DNA of 64,000 nt. It comes from Struthio camelus. Lineage: Eukaryota; Chordata; Aves; Struthioniformes; Struthionidae. The stretch covers positions 5,270,001 to 5,334,000 of the forward strand of contig NC_090964.1 of assembly GCF_040807025.1 (NCBI RefSeq). Direction: 5' to 3'. The notes beneath the pieces were generated by a model that had not been told where the DNA came from, ran no database searches, and saw only the letters and a list, made by a program, of their open reading frames with translations. Below are positions 1-13,190 of the stretch, in pieces. Position 1 is the stretch's first letter, and each line of letters begins with the position of its first letter. Position numbers and translations under genes: made by a program.

Positions 1-1637
1 GGTAAAAATAAAAAAAAAAAAAACCTTATCTGCTGATCCCCAAGAAATTAATAGCCAGGTGATCTCATTGCTAAACAGCAAAATGTCAGTGCTCTTGCTC
101 CTAGACCAGTGTCTTCCTTGCCCACGCAGAGAGTAGACTGTCAGCTACAGTAAAGTGGTGCGGATGCATGAGAGCTGATAGAGCAATGCTGATTTACATC
201 TGCTGAAGACTATCATGGTATGACATCCTTCTCTTTTCCTTTGAGGGCCATAGCCTGGATGACCGGCTGTTACTGTCTACCATTAAATTATTCATCTCCA
301 ATAAGGGCTGAATTAAAATTTCATAAGACAGTTGTATAATACTAGGATGCCAGCTAATAGCAGAGAATGCATTTGCTGAGATTTGACAAGGATGTAGCAT
401 GATCCTTTCTCTGTAACCAAGGTTTTTAACGTCTACTGATAATTTTACCGTAACCATCTAGTTTGTTGAACTAATCTCTTCATCTTCACCTGTGAAAAAA
501 TACCGACTTAAATTAATCAGGACTTCAGGATTTGGCCATATTTTAGTCATAACCTAGGCTATTTTTGACTCTCTGCAACTGGCTAATTGGACAAAGAGTC
601 CTATTAAAGTGTTTTGTAAAAGGTACAACATATCCACATAGGCGTTAAAAGCAGAATGCTAGGCATGGTTATTAATTAACTTATTAAGTCATGGTACAAT
701 TACTTTTAAAAATATATTTGCCTAGTTTTACTACTTTTGAATGTAAATATGTCTCTTTTGCAAAGCTGATTAATTTTGTACCTAATATACCTTCAGCGTT
801 TATTCAGAAAGCAGTCATTATTAACTTTGTGATGAAGTATGTTCCTGGAATTGCAAAGAAAGAAATTCATTTCACCTACCTACACAAACATCCCCAGCTG
901 ACTTCATGCAGATGCTGGGCAGGCATGTCTGGAGCAGGTTAAAAAAAAAAAGGCAATTGCCACCTAGCCAAGATCATTACTTTCAAATGGACATGAAGTG
1001 AAAATTCAAAAGGACGTATGGGCCAGGTTCAATAATGCAAGCAGGAGCGGCGGCCTGGCCATGGGCCCTAGAGTATCCCTGGCCCCCCAGGCTGTTGTGA
1101 GCTGTGTTACACTGTTGGCTGGAGTAAAATCCAGCTGGACCTGGAAACTGCAAGACCGCTCCTTTCACCTCCTGGAAACAAACAGTCTCTGATTCTATTT
1201 ATGTCAGTCTCAGGACCCGAAACCATGCCAGAGTACCTTTTAATGAATAGCACCATTTTCTTTCCAAGCGCTCCACCTGTGAGTTGCCAGCAAGAGAGTC
1301 GTACAGCAGCATGATCCATCGCTAGTGCCAGGTTTATGGCCTCACCGATAAAATTGGCGCTGAGACAGCCAAAGCAAATACCTGTCAGTAGCATGAAACT
1401 GTCGACTCTGCAATTCTCCTGGACTGCTGTTACTGAAGAGAGGGGAAGGTACAGCTCAGATTCTGTTTTGCAGTCCTGTAGATCATGAGTTAATGTGTAT
1501 GACCATGAAATGAAAACGCAGTAGACCCCTAGGAAAGACTGTGCAGGAACTGGGGGAGCTGTAACCCCATCTTCTGACAGGGAGATATCATAGAAGGGGA
1601 AAGTCAGCACTGGAACCCATGACATAGAGGTAGATTT
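1..1637. other. Non-coding stretch, no gene recognised
   Basis: The first bases are an A-rich run (about 4-23). The rest is ordinary unique-looking sequence. A 172-codon open frame lies on the minus strand (1107-1625), but its translation resembles no family I know and has no flanking splice or promoter signals that single it out. I read it as chance. Nothing else is supported. Confidence 0.55.
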
Positions 1638-1705
1638 GCTCCTCTGCTACATAAATCAAGAGGGCTCCATTGAAAGTAAAGGAGATTTAGTTCAAATTCA
1701 GCATT
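1638..1705. repeat. Relic of an ancient palindromic interspersed repeat (copy 1)
   Basis: The centre reads GGCTCCATTGA followed by AAAGGAG, flanked by an ATAAATC arm on the left and a degenerate ATTCAGC arm on the right. This resembles a palindromic repeat common in reptile and bird genomes, whose core is a GCTCCATTGA/TCAATGGAGC dyad between arms reading roughly GGTGTAAAT and ATTTACACC. The match rests on remembered consensus, is degraded, and I cannot give a library name. Confidence 0.35.
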
Positions 1706-3017
1706 TGCTGTGAATTTTTTACCAGGTTTTCTTTTGATCTAGTCATTTCCCTCTGTCCCCTCTGTTTGATAGTGTCTCTCAATTCCAGCCAGTTCCTGTT
1801 CAGGGAGGAGTCTGTTTCTCCAGCACAAAGCCGAGGCCACCTTAATCCCAGGAAAGCCAATGGTATTCTGCAAGGAGCCAGCAGAGCTTTGTCGGCAACG
1901 AGAATGAAGAACAGGCTTAGTCAGCCTCTTTAGTCACTTACCCTCCCCCTTGCCAGTGATCAGCTGCACCTTGAACTCAAAGGATAAGATTTTTCTATTG
2001 AAATTTTAGATGGCAAGGCGTTGCTTGCCCGATTCGGAGCTGAGCACCTCTCCGTTATTGCCAGTGGGGAGAACAGCCACCTCCAAGGGTAGCTCATCTG
2101 ACCTGTTTTGGATACCTTTCATAGGATGAAACAAATGTCCTTCTGGATATGTCTGTGTCCCTCTGTTGACTGCACAGGGAAGCTAGGGTCACTAGGTCAG
2201 ATACCTACACCTTCATTTTAGCCAGTTCTGTTAGGTCAGGTGGTTCACAGCTGAGTTCTTTGGGGTATCTGCTAGTGGAAAGGGCTGTGGCTCACTCAGC
2301 TCCTTCCAGACTAAAATGACTCCAGGTGCTTGAGTGACAGCTTGTGTTCGTGAGAGGATACCAACCGTGATCCTGCACAATGGCTTTGGAGCTTCTGCTA
2401 AGCCAGTTCACACAGGTCTGTGTGTGATGATGGGCACGCTGACCTTCAGAGCAGGCCTGGACCCCCACTTGAGAGATAATGTGGACTCGCAGAAGGGACA
2501 GGAAACCTGTTACAAGTACACTAGCCTCACACTGTGCTCTGTGTTAGATTTTAGTAGTGAAAACACGCAGACATGAGCAAAAAATAGCCGAGAGGTACAC
2601 AGAGCTGGGAAGTACACACAGCATCAGGTTATTTTACGGTGATATTTTTGTTCATTAACTCTCTGATCTTTCCACATGCTGCCATCTGTAGAAAGCACAC
2701 ATTGTACATATGGGATTTTTATTCATGCTGTCAGGGGGAGCGGGATTATTTCCAGTTACATCAGCTCCTTCCCTTCAATATTCAGGGGGAAAAAAAACGG
2801 CTTTCTGTAGAGCACTCTTGCTGGAGTTTCAAAATAATGTTCCTTTCCCTGTTGTTTTCCTGTATTTCTGTTTCATAAACATTGTTTTTCATCACCCTCA
2901 TGTTCCCCGTTGCGTCTATCCTGATTCGCACCATTTACTTCCTTGCGGGAACGAGTGTTGTCAATAGATCTGGTCAAATAAAGATAAAACCAATTTAGGA
3001 GTGTGTTCTTGAACATC

Positions 3018-3060
3018 AGGCCAGACTCTGCTGATGTGAATCAGAGCTGAGCCAGCCTGT
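3018..3060. repeat. Possible palindromic repeat relic (copy 2, one arm)
   Basis: The sequence GGCCAGACTCTGCTGATGTG followed by AATCAGAGCTGAGCC resembles the outer left arm of the palindromic repeat described at 1638 (GGCCAGATCCTCAGCTGGTG then TAAATC). Only one arm is recognisable, so this is weak. Confidence 0.28.
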
Positions 3061-5539
3061 GGACATGTGCCAGCGGGGAGCCTAGTGCAGACAGCCCAGC
3101 TTTATTAGACTCATGTTACCCACTATTCGCAAGAATTCAAAAGACCCCCAGGGACTCCCTGTGAAGTCCAGATATAAAAATAAAATGGCCATGTATTTCA
3201 GCAAGAATGATTATTCATCGAGGAATTTGTTGATTGGGAAGTCTGTGCTTCAATGGTGACTGCACTCCAAGCTTAAATCATTTCAGGCATTAAAAGAGGA
3301 GCAAGGGAAATAGCAGGCAATTTAGGGGTGAACCTTCCAAGAAAGTATGTGCTGTCATTAAGTGTGTGGCCTACAAGAACCTCCCTGTCTTGGAAATCAG
3401 AATTTTGGTCTTTCCTATGTTTGAGATGTAATGCATTGACTTTGCTGAATTCATTAGTTCCTTGTCCCAAGGAGAGGCAGGTGGCTTTTACTGGGTGACT
3501 TTCCCCTCTCATCACTCCAAAAATGAGTGAGCCTGCTCCACTTCCTCTGTTGTTTATCCTGGGAAACGGTTTACTGTGTATCTGCAGAGCTCCTTATACG
3601 ATTGCACATCTGCAGGGATCACCCTGCAGCCCACAGTAATTACAATGAGTACCAAGGTTTCAAGAGGTGGAAAAAGTCCCTGGGCATATTCTGGCTCCAC
3701 TAGTAAAGAAAGGGCTGAGAGATAAAAAGCGTGGTCTTCACGTTGCCTCCTTGTTTAATGCAGATGTTTTGAACTTTCCTACTGCCTATGTCTTCACTCC
3801 TGGAGGTTCTTACCTCTGTGGGTCAACTATAGGGAGAATACGGATTCCTTATATTGAATACTGCAGTACTCCCAGTTGTGCTTCTCAGCCCCTGGCACAT
3901 CACAGCATTAACTCTTCAGACATTCCTCTCTGTAGGGTGGACAGCAACGGATGAACTACAATCTGGGTTTTTTTGTGTTTTTTTGTCTGCTTTTTTATTT
4001 GTTGTGGGCTTTTTTTTTTGCATAGGTGCTCTCTTCCCCACTGCAGGGGAAGCTTCTTTAGCTATGCAATCACCTCACTTAGTCCAAAGAAGTTTGTTCA
4101 GTTTGGTGCGTAGAGAAACAGCCTATGCCCCTAGCCTGGACTCCTACATACAACTCTGGCCAAAAGTGTTTAAGAAGAGTGTCTGGAAGTGAGTTCATGC
4201 AAACTGGGAAGAGTAACACTGAGAAGCTGCAAGTCATTGCTAGAAATAGAAGCATTGCCCAAGCAACGCCCAGAACTATCCACCTTCCCTTCATTTGTGC
4301 CCAGGCTCCTCTTCCCAGGCAACTCGTACAGAATCTCAATCAGTTTCTTCTGAAACTTTTTAAAACATCAACAAACGTAACTTGCTCTTTCGGGGAATGG
4401 ATTCTACAGGGCACCTTTGAGACAAGGCAAGTAGGAAGACCCTCTGAAAGCCATTGTCTCCATGGATTTGATCCTCTTGTAATCAGTATTTGATTACACT
4501 GCTGGGAGGCTGAACCACTTTTCCCACCTAACAGTGGCACAGAGGAGCAGTAATCTTGACAAAATCTAAATAGAGGTGTCTCTAGTAAACTGGAGGGGAA
4601 AACAGTGGCCAGGACAGCTTCTGCGGAGTCCATAAATCTATGTGCTGATAAATCACTTGAGAAAGTGCATTGCACAGACACAGAATCCTAATTCACAAGG
4701 GGCAGCTGGCGATAATGACTTCACAGGTTGCTGTGACCGGGGCATAGGCAGTCTATTTTTCTGTTTTATGGTCATTCATTTTCAGGAATGCATCCATCAG
4801 AAAAAAAAATCTTTTCTAAATACTGAATTTATGTGATGGCCAGCCAAGTGCCAGTGCCACATTGGCTGAAGCATGTGGCTCAGTAGCTAATATGTAGTTG
4901 AACAAAAGCTTCCTGCTCTGTTTCTTCCTCTGCGTTGGAGATGACTGGATGAGCTCTGGACAGCCGGCCATTCATTCATAATATGCTTGGCCCTCAGGAT
5001 GATAAATGTCTTTCTGCTATCTTTCATTCTGGCTCTTCCAGGAATTAGTGCAGAACCTTTCTGGTGCTTGACAACAGGCCCTCCAAGATAATTTTAGGTG
5101 ATTAGACAATGGATGAGCAGTTGCGTCTGACTATTCAGACCCTCTGCCACTGCCCTAGATTATATCCTTCTAACAATATCCTTGGGGACTAGGAATAATG
5201 TTTGGATCACAGCAGTGTTCACTGTTGGTTTTACTGATTAATAGCTCTAATTTCAGGCTGGTTTACACACACACCACAAATCTCGAACTTGAGCAAAATG
5301 ATGCTTTAAACTCAAGCTAGTTTGTTCATCAGCAGAGTGGAATTTGAGCTCCAAATACAGTAACAAAACAGCACCCGTCAGCTGTTGATCAGACCACTCT
5401 GAGAATGCTGTTATTTTAGGCCGCTAATTGAAACACCCCAGCAGCATCTTGCAATGGGCTCACCCTTTCTGAAGCTGCCCCCACTTAATGCGATAGCACG
5501 AGAGGAGTATCTTCAGCCCAGTGCGGCAGTGACCCACTA

Positions 5540-5556
5540 CCCCCCCCCACACACAC
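5540..5556 (+). repeat. C9 run with short CA repeat
   Basis: Nine C residues are followed by alternating A and C. This is a simple sequence with no other significance seen. Confidence 0.8.
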
Positions 5557-5732
5557 CCCTTATTGGTACGAGGCATAATATGCTGGAGGTGCAGCTTTAC
5601 CAGCCGAATACATCCAAAATTCATAAGTCAAAAGCCCTAACATTGGCTTTAACAAATCATGAGTTTAATTTTTCTTTTATTTGATTTTTCAGTGGTAATA
5701 TAACATTTTTCTTCTTTGTCTTCTCCTTCCAG

Positions 5733-5796
5733 CGTCTCTGGTCACCTCTGTGAGTTTTTTGCTAATCGGGAAGGGCTAGAAGTTAATCTTCTGTAA
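5733..5796 (+). other. Candidate terminal exon (speculative)
   Basis: A strong pyrimidine tract (5705-5730) ends in CCTTCCAG. The sequence after it is open for 20 codons in one frame (starting VSGHLCEFF) before a TAA at 5794. The acceptor is good by eye, but acceptor-like strings are expected by chance at this rate. No homology is recognised and there is no partner exon. Confidence 0.1.
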
Positions 5797-6476
5797 AGTA
5801 AATCTGAGGCTTTCATCTATACAGAGAAATCAGGAACTGGGAAATTATGATGCATTTCATTATCAGGAGACTTGTAAGAAAATAGTGGTAGCTGACAGTG
5901 GTGGATTCAGGAAGATGTTTACAGGATATATAACAGCAGCGGCTTTATTGGATCCACTGACGTATAAACAAGAACAGATATAATTTCTCACCCAGAAGAT
6001 GACATGCTTTATGTCAGCTTCCAGTTTCATGTACATATGGCAACTTGTCAGCACTGGGTGCGAGTTTTATCTCTCTGCCTTCTTCCTCTTCGAGCAGGGC
6101 AGCTTCATTTCATGCAGTTGCAAGCCAAGAGATTGGTATTTGCCTCCTGCCCCTGTCACTGATTTGTGAGATGAAGCAAAGGGTAGGATAGAGGCAGGTG
6201 AAGAACACAGCCGGTTCTTGCTTGTGAATTGGTGACTAGCCAAGCAAAGCCTAGTTTATGCAGCACAGGGAGTGTGGCGCTCCGTTGTCCTGCTCAGCAC
6301 TTTGTGCTTACACACAAAACTCTCAGCCATTAGGTCATGTTAAGTCCTAGATCTGTGCTCGAGCCAGTGTTTTATTAAATCACAGTTGTACAACAAAATG
6401 AAATCTCAGCTCGGCATCAGCCAGAACTGAATTCTCTGTTTCAGAAAGATCGGAACCTCAGGCTATTTTTTTATCT

Positions 6477-6502
6477 TTGTTGTTATTGTTGTTGCTATTG
6501 CT
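6477..6502 (+). repeat. Imperfect TTG/TTA simple repeat
   Basis: A short trinucleotide microsatellite (TTGTTGTTATTGTTGTTGCT) with interruptions. Confidence 0.7.
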
Positions 6503-9500
6503 AAAATCTTTGAAGCAAAAGGTAGTGACCCTTCATTCTCCGTGTAGAAAATCCTTTCCTTGAAAGGCTGCTGTTCAGTGCTAACATAGGACTGGTTTCT
6601 CAAGGCCTCAGCATTTCTGACAGATTCTTATTTTGCCTGTAACCTCTTTTCCTCCCAAATCAAGTTGACAGTTAAATGAGATTTTCTCCATTGTGTGGAT
6701 GGACAAGGAAACTAAAGATTGTTCAGTGCTGTAGAAATTGCTAGTTTACTTATTGCTACTGTGTCTTGGTGAAGTCAGATCTATATTTGCTGGAGCTATT
6801 GGTATGCTTAAGTACGTAACAGTGCAGGGATTTTAATATAGTAAATGTTATATATATATCTACTTTATGTGGCACTGTTTTGCTCAGATCTCTCAACCAC
6901 TGGGGCCTGGGAGTCACTCTTGTCTGTCCTGTCCTATGCCTCAACTCCTTCTTATTTTTCTGACCACTATAGGGTTTAAAAACTTTTGAGATTTCATGAT
7001 TACACTTTTCCATCTCAGAGGGTTAGCCAGAGCAGGAGACTGTTCTTGGAAAGAGCAGAACCTCAGGGTATTATTTGTGTTTTTGCTGAGTAGCCCTGAA
7101 ACGTAGTGAAACCAGTCTGGCAGAGTCGGCAGGGCACGCTGCTCTCAGCCTTCAAAGAGAATTTCTCTGCATAGTCCTTAAAGGGTGTGCAGAGGAGGGG
7201 CACAGCAGAACTTTCCAACCCGTGACGGTGTTTGCACCACTCATTGTAGGCCAGCAGTAAAAAATGCATGAAATGAACCAAAATACAACCATCATAACTG
7301 ATATCTGGCAACTCAAGTCCTGTCATGTGTTCCAAGTTTATGGGATATCCTCAAAATTCTCCAGCTTGTTTAGATTTCCCATCTATGTCGAGTTTTGTGT
7401 TACATTATTCTAAGACCAAGCTTTGGAGCTGGACAGTGAAGAGAATAAAGTAAAGTGTAAGCTGATCTTGTGCAGACAAGATAGACAGAATATCTGGCCC
7501 TATTCTCTCTTCAGACATATTACAAATCCCTGGGAGGTAAAATACCATCAGCCTGATTACTCAAGCAGGAAAATAGTGGCAAAGAAGTGTAAATTCACAT
7601 GGATCTGCCCAGCAGAATGAGGCGTACAACCATTTGACTTATTCCAAGGACCTTCAGTTGGCACCTGGAACTGAAAGACCTCTGTCACATCTGGCGTGAG
7701 CCACTGTCTTCCTCTGCAACAAATCTAAAAACTCTGCAGACTCTAGTCTTAGCAACCAAGGAGGATGGGATATTTTGAAAGGCCTGAACAGGGAAATAGG
7801 TCTCCAGATCCCACTGCTTTTCGCTGGGAGAGAAGAGAGCTGTGAAAAGGACAAGCAAATTGAACTATCCAGATTTTCAGAAGCTGAAATCACAAATTCC
7901 CTAGAGGCAATTTCCTTACACTTCCAGACTGCCTCTTTCAAAGCAGCCAGGTTATTCTCTGTGTACCCACCTGACGAAATTAGTTCCATGCTAATATCTC
8001 CTTGAGGACGCAAGCTCTTTAGCTCACAACCATCAGCGCTTAGGAGTCATATGAACACTTCTTAGAGGAAAGGGAGAAAGGAAGTCGAGGCATTTCGAGA
8101 AAACTGGAGTAGTGTTGCCTGGCAGACGACGGCTGCAGAGCCATTCATCTACCTGCTTAATGATGAGCTGTGATGTTTGATGAAGCCATGAATTGATCCA
8201 GGATGACAGACTGATAGGGACGTATCAGGTGGAAGATAAATCTTCCTGACTGGCAGTCCTCAAAGAGGAAAGAGCTCTTCCTTTTCTCCACACTTTGTGC
8301 CCTCACCAGGTACAGCTCAGGCTCAGACTCTGATCTTGTTGGCTCTTGGAGGTAAAAGCAGAAAGGCCTTATTAAGTACCTGCAGGGGAGGCTTCTTGGT
8401 GATCTCTGGGATCCGTGGAAAGTAGCAGTGCTGATTTGGTGAATGACTTGTTTTCTTGTGCATCACCACAGAAGCCATGTCCTGCTAAGATGTTAGCGGT
8501 TCAATGGCATTAAAATGAGATTTCATAGGAAAATAGGCATTTAGCATAGGGAAGTTTGGGATGAAACGCTGTCAAAGCAGTTTGTTTCAGTAATAACAAT
8601 GTGTTTTCATTTTAATAAATAACATATCATTTGAGTATAAAAACTCAAGAATAATCAAACCACATTTGCCAGAGTCCTATCCCTAACAGTGATCAGTATC
8701 AGAGGCTTAATTAAGAGTGTTGTATTATGTTATGCCACGTTACCTTATGTTAGCTTGACTCCTGAATGTAAAATGTATCAATCAATCACCTCTAAAAGTC
8801 AGTATATACGTAAGAGACAGAATTTCCAGACGTCATTGTTATGAGAAAAACAGTAAAAAGCCAAAGCAAATTCAGCATGTTCGGTTTAGAAGAGAGAATG
8901 GAACCAGTAAATGGAGTTTGCTTGTTAAAAATTGGTTAAAAATTGTGAAGTTACAGTTTTTCATTTTTAACTATAGAGGTTGGACCATTTCACTTCCAGT
9001 CATTCATGAATTATTGGCCTTGTTGCAGAAAGTGCTGGTGAAACTCTCAGTCGTATGAAGCAGGGCTTGGGCTGAGTGCCAGTAACACTCTCTTCTTCCT
9101 GTAAAGTCTTTGAACAAGAACATGGCTGACAAATGCTAAGGTAACTCAGCGTAAACCAGGATCAGATTATTGTGCTTAAAAAGTTAAAGCAAGAACCTGG
9201 GGAATGAGGAGAGGGGAAAATATGTCCTGAATTTGGAGCGTCTGCATTACGCAGCTAGCCTGGCCTAAGTCGAAGCAGAACTGCAGTGTTATTCTGCAAT
9301 AAAAATAAATGGCCGAATATTTTCTGCTTGGTCCCAGATTATAGTGAACCCAATTTGAGAAGCCGCAGTTCTTGCCAGACACTACTGAGTTCCCCCCTCC
9401 CTGAAAAGCTGACTTCCTCTCTCGTGCTCTGGGCTGAACACGGTTCCGTTAGTTTAGGACTCTTTTGCAGTTTCATATTTAAGTGCTGGTCTGAAATGTT

Positions 9501-9886
9501 TCTGTCTTTCAGCCACTGTAGTTATATAGCTGATGTTGTGAGAAACGTTAGGATGCCTATATACTGCTGTATACCGTCCCATTTCAACTACGGATAAATA
9601 AATGCAAGTCTATGATGTGCCGTATAATATAAACTCTCGTGTGTTTATGGAGATTGTGCAAGCAAGGCTGGTATGCTAAGCCAAAGGGAAATATCTCTAA
9701 CAAGGCCCAAACATATCTCTAACACATAATTTTACAATCAGCAAGTTATGGGCTTTTCCAGACAAAAGTGCTGTCTGTGCTATACTGGCACTTCTGCAGG
9801 GAGACAGTTGCCCATCCATTGCTGTTCTGAGGCGCTACCAAGTGGGACTATTTTCTTGCAAACAAGAATTCATTCCCTAGGAGGAA

Positions 9887-9925
9887 GGAAACAGAGAAGG
9901 AAAGAGAGGAGAAAAGAAGAGCGGT
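9887..9925 (+). repeat. Purine-rich tract
   Basis: Nearly uninterrupted A/G sequence of about 40 bases (AGGAAGG, GAAGGAAAGAG, GAAAAGAAG). It is low complexity and lies inside a short, uninformative open frame. Confidence 0.65.
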
Positions 9926-10700
9926 GTGGAATACAGATTAATCTAGCAACATGGCTGAAACAGTTGGTAGCAAAATAAAAGGAAGGATGGAAATTATTTC
10001 CCTTTTAGTGTACCTTTCCACTTTGGTATTTTGAAAGGTTTTCCTGAATTCTTTTTCCTTTACTCTTTTAATATTTAATTAAAAATGCCATTGTAGTAAT
10101 AAGTACTGCAAGATGAGGGTGTTTCCGGTTAAGTCAGTAATAACTCTATCCTCAGCTAATAAACTCTGGTGCTGAAAATTCTACCACCGCCTTTTGGAAT
10201 TTATTTTGTCTATGATATGGTTATTGCAGCCCATAAACAAGAAGTATCCTCAAGTTACCATTATAATAAAACTGTTACAATGCACTGCTTTTTATGTAGG
10301 AATTATGGAATGTGCTTTTACATGACTGAAAATTTATATATTTAGTTCTTGGATTTATATGCAGGCTTTGGCTTCATTTTCAAGTGCAAAACTGCTGTAC
10401 TTTGGGTATGTGAAGTGTTCAGCTTGATTCATATTGCCATGATGTTCCTGTACTAGGCAGATAAATGAAGTATATGCCTTACAGTTAGCTAAGCACTTTG
10501 AAATCCTTTAGGGAGAAAGCCTTGTTGCAGAGAAAATGTACATCCTTATTATTTCCTGAAGAAACAGCTGATTTCCCCACATCCCAGTTTCCTTCCTTCC
10601 CGTGTGTAAGACTAGAGAAAAAGTAGAACATGTCTTATTAGTGAAAGAGTTTGGGCATCTGGATATATTGAATGCTTTCCCTAATGACCCAAATGAAACC

Positions 10701-11750
10701 ATGGGGTGAGCTTCAGGACCTCCCTTAGAGCACAGGAGAGAGGTGCTGAGGGCGCGTGCCAGCGGAGCAGCAGTAGCACCCTCGCTAACGTTGCTTCCTA
10801 CATCTCACCGCCTGGGGTGCCCAACAGGGAAGCAAAGCCCTCTCTCCACCACCTGTTCTTCTCAGCCTCCTGCATGGAAATGCTCCTCATCCACCCTTTG
10901 CCTACCTTGGTATCAATCGGCAAGATCTCCAGTCTTCTTTCCAAGCATTGGTGGAAAGCTTACTTTCTACAAAAGCTTGGCCCATAGGAGGAGCTCTGAG
11001 TAACAGGAATGAGATCCGTAAGATTTCAGGAAGGGACAAGAACAGCTGCTCACAGTTATTCGCACCCCGGTGTTCTGCTTTGCAGAGGCATGTGCATCGA
11101 ACTCAGAATATCCAAACTCAGGAAAGTAAATGCTTGGGGCTCCTCCAGAGTCTGGCAGGCTATTCCAGAGCCAGGGCTGCAACGCGGATGGGAGGCAGCA
11201 AACAGCCCCCAGCATGGAGGGCCGTGGAGCCGTGACAGTAGAGAAACCACCAAGAGCTATTTGTGCCTGAGCTCTGCTCCTCAGCACTCTGCCTTGCAAG
11301 GCTTTCAGGTCCTCCACACCAGATGCGAAAAGGGACTAGGACCCGGCCAAATAAGAAAGCCTTTCTGCTTGCGCTAGTATGAATGGCAAAAGGCAAGGCC
11401 GTGGAAGCCCACATGCTGGGAGTGTTTCCCACGCACCCCCAGCACGCTTTAAGAGTACGTGAGCAGCCATGAGATGTGTGCGCGCCGCATCCCGCGGTGT
11501 CCCTGGGGAGCAGTGGCCAGCTGTAGCCCTCCTGTCCATTTGGACCTTGGCATGAAACACTGGAGCAGCAGTGATTCCTGTCATCCACTAACGAAAACGA
11601 GGAATAACTCAGCCCCAGCATGTTTCTTCTACATGAGGTAATTATTTTGCAGAGAAGTGCTCCAGAGGGAGAGGCGATCTCTGTCTGCTGGTGAAGGAGA
11701 GAGTGTACAGAAACAGTGAGAGCCTTATCTGCATTAACCTTTCCACCCAA
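10701..11750. other. GC-rich patch with overlapping chance open frames
   Basis: This stretch is richer in G+C than its surroundings, which lowers stop-codon frequency. As a result it holds the longest open frame of the window (196 codons, minus, 11160-11750) together with frames of 82-122 codons on both strands. None of the translations resembles a known family: they are rich in Ser, Cys, Gly, Trp and His with no domain pattern. CpG occurs only in two small clusters (about 10748-10815 and 11455-11505). I judge it non-coding; an unknown transcript cannot be excluded. Confidence 0.45.
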
Positions 11751-13079
11751 GATTGCTTGAGTGACATTTTATGAGTAACCACAACTGACTATGAACTCAG
11801 AAGTGGTAAGGGAGTAAAATTGAACTGAGAAAAGGGGAAATCAAAGAAGGTCAAAGACAATTGCATATAGGGAGCTATTGTCTGTAAGGGCTCCCCAGGG
11901 AAGTAATTAGTCCAGAAATTCTGGGTGGGATTCAGCTGATGGCATTAATTCTTCCTATGAACAGCTTCAATATTTGAACCCAGCCCTTGTGCTGCCAGTG
12001 TGCAGACAGGTACTCAAACTTGTCTGAGCCCACTGATTTTTGAATCCTCTTCTAAAGTAGCCCAGTATTATGAATTTGCAAGTTTGAATTATTATGAATT
12101 CACAGTGGTTTTTCATAGCAATTTTTGTTGGTACAAAATTACCTTTTCTAAAAAAAAGAACTTGTTTTTTTCTTGAAAGCCAAAAGCTGGGGGGAAAAAA
12201 ACAAGGTCAAGATTTTATTTTTCTTTCCATTTTTACTCTTCTGCTCCCTATCTCTGTTACTTGCTGCCCCTTTTAGATGAGAAGAAGGGGCAAAGGAGTT
12301 CAGGAATACAATTAGACATTACTAGGGAGAGATAAGAAATGGCCAATATCTATTGAATTGTGCAAATAAGGGAAATTGTTCTCATGAAATTTGATGTGAT
12401 TTCACAATCCCCTCTCCCTCATCCTCATCTTTTGCCATTATCTCAACGTGTGCGAGACACCCAGCCCCCAGAAAGATGAAGTAAAGTAGTTAATTCAAGG
12501 GCAGTGTGAAGAACACCTTCAGCCTATTTTCTAGGTCCAGTAAAGCATCTGAAGGTATTAGGGCCACAAGCAGGCCACTCCAGCTGTTGTAACCACCAAG
12601 ACCATGACCAACAGCAAAACTCCCAGTTTGTTCTTGTCCTCCAGTTGCTGTGTCAATTAATTGTCTATGGATAGACCATCCAGATGTATATTAGAAGGGT
12701 AGTCAGTGTGTCTAGAGACACCGCGTTTAATTGGAAGTCCTTGGATATGCATCCTTGCAGTATTCACAGAAAACACTCACCCAAGTGGCTACTGGCTGTC
12801 TAAAGAGGATTTATTTTTCCATAAAAAAGCTCTATCTCTCCTACAAACACTGTATAAAATAATGACCTGCCACTTACCATCTTGCTTTACAATGCTTTTC
12901 CAGCATACTTTACACCAGACAATAAAGAGACCAAACATGAGGAACAGCAATAGGCGGGAATGCCACTGCTGCAGAATGCAGAATGGGCAGCAAGGAGACG
13001 TGGAAGGACTGCACAACGGGTTAATAAAATCCAACATGCTACCTGATACAATTTTTAAGTACATTGTACAGGAGAGTTG
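11751..13079. other. Non-coding stretch with one long open frame
   Basis: Unique-looking sequence. A 174-codon open frame (12706-13230, +) runs directly into the SINE relic at 13080-13190, which supplies its last third, so it is unlikely to be a real gene. A 91-codon frame overlaps it on the minus strand. I see no gene. Confidence 0.5.
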
Positions 13080-13190
13080 TGGGTGGTCCAGTGGGGAAAG
13101 TCTGGGATGGGGAGTTCAAAGGCAGGGTTTCTGTCGCCCTTACAGGAATGCTGTGCGACTTTGGCAAAACGTTGTTGTACTTTGGTTTCT
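13080..13190 (+). repeat. MIR-like tRNA-derived SINE relic
   Basis: The tRNA-like head reads GTGGTCCAGTGGGGAAAG and is followed after about 45 bases by the conserved core CTGTGCGACTTTGGCAAAAC. These correspond to the MIR pattern of a GTGG-TAGTGGTTAAGAG head and a CTGTGTGACCTTGGGCAAG core, in the right order and spacing. Orientation is +. It is an old, inactive copy whose 3' tail is not recognisable. The identification is by remembered consensus. Confidence 0.6.

Larger units (their letters stand above)
1706..5732. other. Non-coding stretch, no gene recognised
   Basis: Unique-looking sequence. A faint palindromic-repeat relic lies at 3018-3060 and a C9 run with CA repeats at 5540-5556. Open frames of up to 122 codons on the + strand (4125-4493) and 113 on the minus strand (4340-4681) overlap each other around 4.1-4.7 kb and look like no known protein. 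I see no gene. Confidence 0.5.
5797..10700. other. Non-coding stretch, no gene recognised
   Basis: Contents are a TTG/TTA simple repeat at 6477-6502, a three-unit ATCA run at 8777-8788, a purine-rich tract near 9887-9925 and AT-rich sequence around 10040-10100. Open frames of up to 119 codons (7654-8013, minus) and 103 codons (9286-9597, +) show no recognisable motif. I see no gene. Confidence 0.5.

Noticed and set aside
1107..1625. 172-codon open frame on the minus strand
   Set aside because: No recognisable domain, no supporting splice or promoter signals, and overlap with other short frames.
11160..11750. Longest open frame (196 codons, minus strand)
   Set aside because: It lies in a GC-rich patch with overlapping frames on both strands, and the translation has no domain pattern or known relative.
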